Assembly: GCA_945875845.1 (NCBI GenBank)
Contig: CAMCMB010000065.1
Location: 1-41,747 of the forward strand
Origin: Pirellula staleyi DSM 6068
GTDB taxonomy: Bacteria; Planctomycetota; Planctomycetia; Pirellulales; Pirellulaceae
Reading direction: 5' to 3'
Length of the DNA stretch: 41,747 nt
Shown: piece after piece, positions 8,101 through 16,300 of the stretch
Layout of the letters: each line of letters starts with the position of its first letter
How positions within the stretch are numbered: the stretch's first letter is position 1
The notes under the pieces: model-generated
Told to the model about the DNA's origin: nothing
Databases searched by the model: none
The model's input: the letters and a program-made list of their open reading frames with translations, nothing else
Translations under genes and position numbers: made by a program

Positions 8101-10432
8101 CGAAAAATGCCTCCAAGCCACCGCCGACGGTGACGATGTCCTCTAGGGAGTAGCGGATATCGATGTTGAGTTGAAAGGTGCCAGCGCGACCATCTAAGGC
8201 TGCCAGCAAATAAAATGCGCCTTCCTCGGCTTTGTTGTCGCTGCGTTGTTTGAGCAGGTTGGCCTTGCCTTCCAGCAGGATGACCGGCCCAGGGATCAGG
8301 ACGACGAGCATGGCGTTGAGGTTGATGGTGGTGCCGTCGTCATAGATGGTGCCGAGGGAGATGCCAGCGCCGAAACCGAAGTTGTCGAACATGGGCACCC
8401 ATTTGCTGACGGGTGTGACGGAATACCGATCTTCTGCGGTGACACCTGATTTGTACCAGTCGTACCAATTATCTGTCTCTGTCTTGCCCGGAGCGACATT
8501 CACCCCGACCAACCCGCGAACGCCATACAGGGCCGTGCCAGTTGCGGCTAAGGGGATGCCGGTGGGCAATTGGGCCGACAGAGCTATATAGAACACACCG
8601 AATTCCCGACCCTCGGCGTCGCGGAACTTACCGACCATCAATTGGGCTTCGATCTCCAGGCGCAGAGCGATGAGGTTGAGGCGGATATTGCCTTTGAAAA
8701 GGTTGGTGCGCTCGTCGTAGTTGACAGAACCGGAAAATTGGAGAGTGCCGGGAATCGTAAAGTTTACGGCGATGCCACGCAGGGAGACCCTGATATCCTT
8801 GTCTATCCCGGCAGGTGGGTTTTGTAGCCAACTGATTTTCAGCCCGTCCACTGAGCCTCTGATGGGCAGGCCCTCGACCAATTGCACCTCGCCGGAGAAG
8901 CCAACCCATTGCCGCCGTGTTGCGGGGGTTTCCTCCCCTTCGTTGCCGAGGCCGATTTCGCGGATGCCAATCTTGAAGCCGCCGAGGTCAATGTTGATTT
9001 GTTCTGGTGCGCGAACCCAGCCACCCTCGATCTCGATGTCGCCACGCTCACTGATGCTGATTTTGTCGGCCCGGAATGCGGGCATGTTTAAGCCTTCGGG
9101 AAGTTTGAGTCGGATGCTTCCGCTGATGATGGCGTAGTTGATACCCTCCCGGTTTTGGTAAGCAATGGAGTCAACGATGATTTGAAAGATATCAGTGTCG
9201 AGGTCAATCAAGCCTGCATCGCCAGTGCCACCGACTTCGAGCATGAAGTCGCCGTTGGGGCCGCCGATGGAGGCGCGGAGGCGAACCCAACGATCGACGA
9301 AGGGGAGAAAGATGAAGCCTTTTATACTGCCCCAATTCGGAATACTTTGCCTAAATCCTATACCGAAGTACTGCAAAGCCGCCTTCATACTTCCAATATT
9401 GACCGGGTAAACCAGGTGCCTTGCAGAGCTGTCCTGTTCGGGTATTTCTTCGGGGCTTTCCCCCCTTGGGGTGCCTTCTTCTGTGAATAAATCGTTCAAA
9501 GCTTCCGAAGAAAGCCTCAATGGAGGTCCTTGGGTGGCAGGGGGTGTACCTAAATATATTTCCCCAAAAAACCCTCCGTTGCCGATGGCTATGTGCCTAA
9601 AAGAAATGGGCGGGAAAACGGTGTCCGGTTTTTGGTAAACAACGGCGAGATGATTTATCCGCACACCTCTAAACCCAGGGGGCAAATCGTCGTTCGCCCC
9701 AGTTTCCTCCCTGGATATCGGGGCAAAATGATAATCTTCCACTTCCTCTAAATTTTCTTCCCCTTCTTCTGGATCTTCTTCACTTTCTTCAATTCCTATA
9801 TCTTCTTGAATATCGAGACTGGAATCCGAAAATAAAAATTCAATGGGACTGTCCGCACCCCCGCTAAAATCAAGGACAAGTCCCGTGTCGCCTATCATGG
9901 CGGCAAAGGGGATGCCAATGGTTGGGATGTCAGCAAACAAATTCCCAAATTTGTCGATGCCCAACAAGGGGAAGTTCAAATCAATGGAAAAGCCTCTATA
10001 AGCGGTATCTTCCGATTCTGCCCCCGGATCATCTCCTTCGGGCTCAGTTGGCTCTGATTCCACAGGCTCGAACACACCACTTTCATTTCGCTTCAGGGCA
10101 CGCAAAAAATCTGGGGAAAAGGTCAAACGCAGGCTTGCGTCCCTGATTTGTACCGAAACCCCTTCCCCAATGCGCACATCCAAACCCATGCCGCGGTGGG
10201 TTTCGTCCATCGGTTCCAGCTCAAGGGTAGATCCCGGGATGATAGAAAAGTCCATCCTGGCCTTGTCCAAGATGTAGATGACGTGTTGGAGGGAAATTCC
10301 TTGGGTATCCCATGAAAAGCGGGCAGCCTCGATATCAACACCAATTTTGTCCAAAGCATCGCCAATGGGTTCTATGGCATTCAACGGGATTGAATTACCA
10401 TATAAGGAAGAAAGCGAAACGATTACAGGCAT
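5126..10432 (-). CDS. Giant beta-rich protein, DUF6603-like (1768 aa)
   Basis: Last gene of the three-gene unit; 1768 residues, intact. Residues 1-330 include very acidic low-complexity stretches (for example EESEEDPEEGEENLEEVED). Residues about 330-690 are alternating-hydrophobic, beta-strand-like repeats. Residues about 690-915 hold a conserved-looking core with GFGAGISLGTIYDDG, LVVLIPGPVILLEGKANLL and GLFWPIPNIECEVEFSWEKP. From memory this resembles the DUF6603 domain of very large bacterial proteins of unknown function. The C-terminal half has no family I recognise; it includes a likely helical segment near 1550-1620 (LEQYETLLRRLALEP). There is no signal peptide or clear membrane helix. 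It starts 70 bases after the preceding gene. No biochemical role can be assigned. A structural, secreted or injected particle component is possible but unproven. Confidence 0.75.
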   Translation of the reverse strand: MPVIVSLSSLYGNSIPLNAIEPIGDALDKIGVDIEAARFSWDTQGISLQHVIYILDKARMDFSIIPGSTLELEPMDETHRGMGLDVRIGEGVSVQIRDASLRLTFSPDFLRALKRNESGVFEPVESEPTEPEGDDPGAESEDTAYRGFSIDLNFPLLGIDKFGNLFADIPTIGIPFAAMIGDTGLVLDFSGGADSPIEFLFSDSSLDIQEDIGIEESEEDPEEGEENLEEVEDYHFAPISREETGANDDLPPGFRGVRINHLAVVYQKPDTVFPPISFRHIAIGNGGFFGEIYLGTPPATQGPPLRLSSEALNDLFTEEGTPRGESPEEIPEQDSSARHLVYPVNIGSMKAALQYFGIGFRQSIPNWGSIKGFIFLPFVDRWVRLRASIGGPNGDFMLEVGGTGDAGLIDLDTDIFQIIVDSIAYQNREGINYAIISGSIRLKLPEGLNMPAFRADKISISERGDIEIEGGWVRAPEQINIDLGGFKIGIREIGLGNEGEETPATRRQWVGFSGEVQLVEGLPIRGSVDGLKISWLQNPPAGIDKDIRVSLRGIAVNFTIPGTLQFSGSVNYDERTNLFKGNIRLNLIALRLEIEAQLMVGKFRDAEGREFGVFYIALSAQLPTGIPLAATGTALYGVRGLVGVNVAPGKTETDNWYDWYKSGVTAEDRYSVTPVSKWVPMFDNFGFGAGISLGTIYDDGTTINLNAMLVVLIPGPVILLEGKANLLKQRSDNKAEEGAFYLLAALDGRAGTFQLNIDIRYSLEDIVTVGGGLEAFFDFNNSENWHIWIGQKTPENKRIRAEILAIFSANLYFMIDSRSLIFGASVGLIINETYGPVTLRIIARVSLDAAIFFKPFQLEGSLQFLLDIALTLFGIGLRLYLEALLSGQTPEPFKVYGKAKLIIGLFWPIPNIECEVEFSWEKPAETFPTWPLFKAIGEASFSAPNPTLPRVAVLQHHKSSDLRVDFLCLPEGTVPDLARTPVAPIDSRPALTFAKKLHYLGTQQITAEPDRPGNGEFWYHLDDLRLEISEDGISYSPVRHGINAMATPDLPFFRINVNQDPSNGDDYFMNRVDAEEPVVELWKYHAWDRQHRYQRQTETSENPPCGRKPQPGYVGTCEWLTETPRQLPPEFAHQGLFFMTRPTPVNPQNPDEIRPPFIGQALWMQKNTTMLRSQSLTVFFPEKCVQAIVYFFFDSAEIRVGGMEDDARALQIQAFLDGVPVGTHSAPQYQNGLFIVGFNAPGGFDSLSINEQGSSDNAFWLYALYYVTAPEFVPVNTAARNTEGGDPTRENGFVRQEPVLLPNKYYRLTVRTSVSGSKSATENTCLYFRTDDGPGIIRDPHGTASKPYLPYATFTVTDSDTDVTDDIDTSRIEAPNSTPEQPFLDPGEYIGNPVNRFDSYLLGTYPVHGAMAHYRDEPIVIGFNERYLLKMFEGRPFRLRIRDRNGQYLAMPAEGLSILLGIPMLYPGLMAWLSGLDSGGCTPAAGSPAQMGTGLSFAASPNLRPNTLYFVEVTTTRSIGVETVVVFEFQFTASRYRSFNEHIQAIGAPTPVYRVGTAAIAASQLNQPALAANRLRYVHDLEQYETLLRRLALEPTISHKQVVESFENLKKRKADWENESATLFDDLYAQVEPAFVVSVLLPDGTRQQVDMRQRGLPEKPEMIAIPITDGQQLLLWESPEPLDWPGIIGTVQPSSGEPKIVNFLTNRDKTCAFMMQESELAFHNDTYIFKLNWQPFNGFASSVGSDEGSHLGEERRAVFSVALDTTQS

Positions 10433-10502
10433 GATCGTAATTGAATTGGATGGTTATGGTTGGCGATTCTATAAAGGCTTCACCAAGCTCGTTGCGCAAA
10501 CG

Positions 10503-13220
10503 TTATGGGCTTGGGTGCGTTCTTCGGTAATCAATTAAGAGTGCTTTCATTTGTTGCTTGACCCGGCTGAGGAATTTGTTGCCGTATTCATCATTGGATC
10601 CCACGCGCCTACCGATATTGAAAATAGTGCCGGCTTCTTGGACTGCCTCCAACAGCCTGCTGATAGGGACTGTGTCAATCAGGCTTGTGAGCATGTTCTG
10701 CCGCTGTTTTTGGTAATAATAGATAGCCCTACAAGGAAACTCGTAATTCCCTTCCGGGAACAGGTGTTCCCAATCTTGAAAGGATGAAATAGTGGCGATA
10801 TCGTCAATATCACTATCAGTGAAAGGAGCATCTTCCGTACTCCGGGACCCAAAACTGACGCTGAGTCGATTCCATTCATTTCTGATGCTGATGATCTCCG
10901 GGCTGATCCAGCTATTTTCTGACATCAGCATATTAATAAGGGGCAAAAAATTATACCTCCAAGTAGTTTGGATCAGCCCCCTTCCCGCGAATTTGCAAAA
11001 ATCGGTTTCCTTGATAATACCGCAGTCCGACAAGGGGACGTTGAAAACAAAAGTAGAAGGGTTGAAGTAATCATTTTGATGGGCATCCCAGTAAGCGTTC
11101 ATTTGCTCATCAGTACGAATCGCACTTATATCGCTCACAAACCCTTCGATAGTAAGGTGTTCTGGGCTTCTCGGATAAATAGTCCCGTTCCACCTGTTAC
11201 GGCTTTCATTTTCCGTGGGGCTAATATTGAATACCGACGATAAAGCATCTTGCCTTCCAAACGGTTTGTCTCCATGAACCGACATGAAAATTTCATGGTT
11301 TCTTTGATATCGAGTACGTTGAGCACTGGTCAATCCACTGTCCGTTGGGCCGAAAAACAAATAGCCAGCGGGAATAGGCGAATTGAAGGGGCGATGACGC
11401 TCATTGCTGATAAAATTGTAGGATTGCTTGCGCTTAATCCTCGGTCTTAGTACTCCATCTACTTCTGTCGTGCGGCTTGTGGCTTGATTCAATCGTTGAA
11501 AAAAATAACTTGGTGTACGATCTGGTCCGACACCCTCCGTTACAGGTCTAAGCCTAGTCGCTTCATTGTTCATAATGGTCATCAAAGACATGACCTGAAG
11601 GATATTGACCTTGGTGCCAGTCGCTCTAGTTTCGGAAAACATCAAGTGGATGTTTTCCCAGATACGAACAAAGTTGGCGCGGGTATTTTCGTTGTTGTCA
11701 AAATGCCGGTCACTAAAATAGTCGATACCCCTTACCCTTGTGTTTCGTACACTCCTTTCAAACCACTCCAAATAAGATGTATATCCTGTCTGCCTTCGTA
11801 TCCAATCGTTTATTTGATTGGCGTTCTCAAATCGGTTTGCTTCTATGGTGCTTCCGAAAAGTGCAGTAAATTCATCGTATAAATTAGGCGGATCATCCTC
11901 ATTGTGACTTGATACCAAAATATTCCTTTTTTGCTCCGAACCATGCACGGTTGCTTGTATCTGAAGTGGGTATCTGATGTTGGTCAAGCGGACTTGTCGT
12001 CTGGTTGTAACCCCTCCGCTCAATGCTTCCAAAGGGTTTCTAATCACATTCATGATTGGACCCCTATTACTTGTGCGCCGCAAGGAACGTACCGCCCAAT
12101 CGCAGGAATTTGAACCAGATTCAACAGTGGCATCAAGTAACCGATTGGCCAAAAAGAAGGCCGACTTGTGGGCTTCCGAATCGGTTTCGTTAGATTGTTT
12201 CGGATTGAGGTATAAAAACTGTTGGTTGGAAGCTTTTGTAATAATTTTTCCACTTTCCACAGCGGGGTGGGCATGCCAAATCACAAACGGTTCCGTTTCC
12301 GCCACTGCCGGAATGCCAGCAATGTTCCAATCGGGGGAAAAACTCATCTTTCGGATCATTCTCACGGGATCGAACCAAGTCCACCCATTTTCATATAAAT
12401 ATCTCTCACCGGAATGTGGTATTTCACAAAAGCCCAATTCGAGGCGTAAGGAAGCAAAACCCGTTGGGTTTGTAAAAGAAAACAGCGGCAAGCACTCATT
12501 GGTTGCCAAAGGAAAGGGGGTCGAAAAAGCTATATCTTCAGTAAATTTGCTTGTGCTAAGCTCCCATGCAGCAGCCAGTCTCCTAGACTCTTCTGTCCTT
12601 TTTATGACCATCAGTTCAGCTTGCGAAAATATATCTTGGTTCACCATGCGCTCGCCGCGCCTTACCCTTATACTCGGACCTGCTACAGGACGACGCTTTT
12701 GAGCTTCATGGAGGACGTAGTCCACCCAAGATTTTCTGACAATAACCCCTGCCACACTACTGTCGAATGCCGGAGTATGGAGGCTAAGGGCAATGGAATT
12801 TCCCATGACGACGTTGGTTTCAAATACATCGAAAACGACATTGGCCCTTAGGCAGTCGGCATCCAAGGCAGTAAAAACCAAAAACCACTTTTGAACTGTG
12901 GCTCCACTGGAAACCTGCTCTTTACGGATAATCTTGAAAATACCGGCCACAGGTGCCTTGAAAAACAGGCAATTTCTCTCCGGCTCGGTGGTAGAAACCA
13001 CTGCTGTATGCGAAAACCCGGTCATTTTGCAGACCATCCCCATTTCTTGGTTGTCGCTTTTGGCCAACAATCCATCCTCGTCTATGGCACCTGAACTGTT
13101 CGTCCATGCACCATTGTCCTCCAACCTACAGGAAACAACATGGTTGAACGGTTCCGCTGCGTCATACAGCAGGGCGGAATCGGGACCGCTGCGTCTTCCA
13201 AGTACCAAGAAATTGTTCAT
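10503..13220 (-). CDS. 905-aa protein with GH19/lysozyme-like C-terminal domain
   Basis: Middle gene of the unit. Residues 1 to about 500 match no family I know; they look like beta sandwich with long loops. The C-terminal part, about 530-810, resembles the GH19 chitinase / endolysin fold. NNEATRLRPVTEG near residue 552 sits where such enzymes have their first catalytic Glu (HESGG-type motif), and CKFAGRGLIQTTWRYNF near 745 matches the GRGxIQxTGRxNY motif that shapes the sugar cleft. GFGRQDAL-type sequence near 685 fits the loop between them. If active it would cleave peptidoglycan or chitin. There is no signal peptide, so it must act after lysis, through another secretion route, or inside a particle. 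GC looks lower than in most of the two flanking genes. Confidence 0.7.
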   Translation of the reverse strand: MNNFLVLGRRSGPDSALLYDAAEPFNHVVSCRLEDNGAWTNSSGAIDEDGLLAKSDNQEMGMVCKMTGFSHTAVVSTTEPERNCLFFKAPVAGIFKIIRKEQVSSGATVQKWFLVFTALDADCLRANVVFDVFETNVVMGNSIALSLHTPAFDSSVAGVIVRKSWVDYVLHEAQKRRPVAGPSIRVRRGERMVNQDIFSQAELMVIKRTEESRRLAAAWELSTSKFTEDIAFSTPFPLATNECLPLFSFTNPTGFASLRLELGFCEIPHSGERYLYENGWTWFDPVRMIRKMSFSPDWNIAGIPAVAETEPFVIWHAHPAVESGKIITKASNQQFLYLNPKQSNETDSEAHKSAFFLANRLLDATVESGSNSCDWAVRSLRRTSNRGPIMNVIRNPLEALSGGVTTRRQVRLTNIRYPLQIQATVHGSEQKRNILVSSHNEDDPPNLYDEFTALFGSTIEANRFENANQINDWIRRQTGYTSYLEWFERSVRNTRVRGIDYFSDRHFDNNENTRANFVRIWENIHLMFSETRATGTKVNILQVMSLMTIMNNEATRLRPVTEGVGPDRTPSYFFQRLNQATSRTTEVDGVLRPRIKRKQSYNFISNERHRPFNSPIPAGYLFFGPTDSGLTSAQRTRYQRNHEIFMSVHGDKPFGRQDALSSVFNISPTENESRNRWNGTIYPRSPEHLTIEGFVSDISAIRTDEQMNAYWDAHQNDYFNPSTFVFNVPLSDCGIIKETDFCKFAGRGLIQTTWRYNFLPLINMLMSENSWISPEIISIRNEWNRLSVSFGSRSTEDAPFTDSDIDDIATISSFQDWEHLFPEGNYEFPCRAIYYYQKQRQNMLTSLIDTVPISRLLEAVQEAGTIFNIGRRVGSNDEYGNKFLSRVKQQMKALLIDYRRTHPSP

Positions 13221-13392
13221 GCAGTTGTCACTATTTTAGTAAAACGGTGGATACGATGTCGTTCTATAGCGGTTCTTTGTCGAGTGACGTACACCTTTTA
13301 TTTTGGAGGAATTGATGATAGTTGATTTCAACTTGGGTGTTGTACCTCATACGAGTAGAAACCGCTATAATTACCTTTCAAGTGCAAAAGAT
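13221..13392. other. Intergenic gap with a 10-bp inverted repeat
   Basis: This 172-base gap between the first and second giant genes carries TATAGCGGTT at 13265-13274 and its exact reverse complement AACCGCTATA at 13360-13369, 85 bases apart. The spacing is too long for a terminator hairpin. It could be an operator pair, an RNA long-range stem or a decayed insertion. The shine-dalgarno ahead of the second gene is weak. Confidence 0.5.
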
Positions 13393-16300
13393 TCATGGGA
13401 CATACAAGTAGAAAGGAGCCTCGCAGTTCAGTTTATTGATGGTTCGGCTCCAAATTTTCAACTCTACTGCCTTGCCCCTACGAGTGTTGACAGACCAAGC
13501 AACTGGATACGCTAAGCGAGCCCATACCTGTGCCCATTTCCAAGTGTTTTCACCTGTTTCCCTGATCTGGATCATGATTTCCAAATCAGCCTCGCAGCTT
13601 ATTTGAAGCCTCACTACATCACCGGCTGTATTTTCGACCCGCTCTATCAGATAAGCCTGCGGGGCATTTGGGGCTTGTATTTCTAAGGTTTTGGTGGCTT
13701 GTACTGGCCCTGCATCACTGAGAATGTTGTTTTTGTTTCTAGCCAAAAGCACAAAATAATACGCTTGCAACCCCATAAGACCTTCCACTGAATAAGGCTG
13801 TTTCCCAAAAAATGACTTTGTGTGACGACTTCCATTGGAATAGGACAAAACTAAGACGACCTCCGTCTCCGCGCCTGTTTTTCGGATACCAGTGAGTGCA
13901 TTCCCCACCACCCGCATTTGGTCTAGCTTTGCGAGATTCATGGCCGGACTTAGTGTGGGATCAGTGGTTGCGGTATCAAATTCGAATGACCTGTAAATGC
14001 CTTGGATGGTTTCTACCGCTGGCAACGCCTCGCCTGTTGGAAATATGATCTGATTGCCCCGGACAATGTATATGCGCGGATCTTTGACGTACGCTATGCT
14101 TAGGCCCTCTGGCCTTGTGATTTCCGCCCAGCGGATATCGTTCAACAAGGCTGGCTGGGTAGATCTCAATAGCACATACTCCTTCAAATCCTTCTCTCGA
14201 TTCAACGCCCACTCCAACCGGATCTCCCGATCGCCCGCTTCTACCTTTGTCCAAACGGGTGTTCGCGGCTTGCTTGCAGGCACTGCTGCTCCCTTGCCAT
14301 CGCTCACCGTCCCCCATTCCGTACTCAGCGTCAGGTTAGTCGCCATCGTCCGCAGCCGGTAGAAATAGCGGTTGGAGACCACACCATTCACCTTGTCCAA
14401 AAAGCGCACCTGCCCACCAGTAGCCGTCAAATTTGGGATGGGTTGATCGTTCACCAGCGTAAAAGCCGTCTCATTGCCTTTTCGTTCCGCCAGGTTGCGT
14501 AGCTCCAGATCACTCAGAGCCGGGTAAAAGCGATCGGCCCAGTATTGCCAAATGAGATTCAGAGCTTGCCAGCGCGCATCATTTTTTTCTGTTGCGAACA
14601 GGTCTTCAAAAGTCAGTGCCGATAGTGGTTTAGCAAAAACCTCATGGAATTTCGGAGCAATTTGCGCCGCATCTTTATGCTGCACTGCCCGCAAAAACTC
14701 GTGGACATCCCCATCCGCATCACCAAAACCATCATCCGCCAGTGGGTGATTTTCAGCATAGTAGCCCTGGCGGAGCCGACGTTGATCGAGATCGCGGGAA
14801 TAAATTGCCGTGTCCGTCGCTCGATACAAGTTGAATCCTGCTAGCGGCACCCTAGCTACATCCCAACGCACCACCGCCTCAGATTGACCATGCACATCCG
14901 CCTTGGCAATGGACAGGATTTCAGGTCTCGGCGGTGCCGGAGGTCGGCGTCGATCCACCGCAACCAGCGAAGCAAAGCGCGAAACCGCATAGCGATGCGG
15001 CACCGTCATAGCGCGGGCTGAAACCGCAAAATGCCAGAGCAGTGTAGCCTCTTGCCCATCCGTGGGCGGTTGAATTGCACCAGTGGCGTAAAACTTGCGA
15101 CCAGAATAGAACTTGACCGGGTACTCAGCCCCGATGCGGATGGTTGGCGGAACGATTGGGCTGCCCTTCTTTTCATCTTTCAGCGACACCCAACAGGTGA
15201 GCGTGTTATCGCTGCCCCACTCATGCCAATGGACATACCAAGCATCCCAAACCCCGTTCGGGCCGGCGGCTGCATCAGGCTGGTTGACCACCAGCGCGGC
15301 AGGCACATAGTCTTGGGCCGCAAACATCGGCGCATCGACAGGTCGAGGGAAATTACTAAACCGGATGCGCCAAAAAGTATCGTCATTTTCCAACCAATCT
15401 ACATTTTTGCCACTGCGGAGGTCATTGATTTCGAGATCGGAGACCTTGGTAAAGACGAACGTTGCCGCAGTGCTGGTGGCAGGATTCAGGTTGCCCGCCG
15501 GTACAGACAACGGATAGGTGGTTGGCGGCGCAGTTTCCCAAAACGTGGTCTGCGAAGCATCGCGCCAAGCAGAGTGGATTTCCGGGATATTGAGCGCAAA
15601 AGACCCGTTCAAATCAGGTGCAATGACGGGATAGCCATCGTAGCGGAGCCGGAACACCGCATTCGCCCCAGCGCTATGTCCTTCCACAACAAATGCCTGC
15701 TTGTTAATGGTGCAGATTTGTCCCGTTAGTTCATTTAGATTACCAGGTATGGCCAGATTCGTTGTGACGGACCAATGGCGATCGTCGCTACCTGGGGCGA
15801 TCGCTGTTACCCGACCCTGCCATTCGTTAATGGGGCCGGAACGCGCAAAGACCTGAAACGTATCCACTCCTGGATTGAAAACTTGTTGCAAGCCCGACCA
15901 CTGCCATTCTAATTGCGCCTCGGCATGGTATTGCAATTCAAAGAAATTGCCGGGTTGAATCTGGAGTTGGGCAAACGGTATATCCCACAGTTCCCAAACA
16001 ATTGAGCGAGTTGCGCCTGTTCGTCTAGAGACTTGCTTAATTTCAAAATTTTGCCGAATCGTTCGGGTTTCTGGCGGTGCATTTTTTCCCATGACGGGTA
16101 CTGACTTTTGCTGCTCCACCACAATCTCGTTGCGTGGCAGCGTTGCCAGCAACCCTTCAGTCAGGCGCAGTTCATCGGCTGTGACAACTTCCCAGTAGCC
16201 TTTAGGCGAGGGATCACTAGAGGAGGGAGCACTGGGTTGCACAAAACGGACAGCCGACACGGACAGTCGGATGCGGTCTACTTCCGCTCGCACGCTCAAA

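Noticed and set aside
13303-13515. 70-aa plus-strand frame between giant genes one and two
   Set aside because: It overlaps the end of the first giant gene antisense and has no family resemblance, despite a GGAGG ahead of it.
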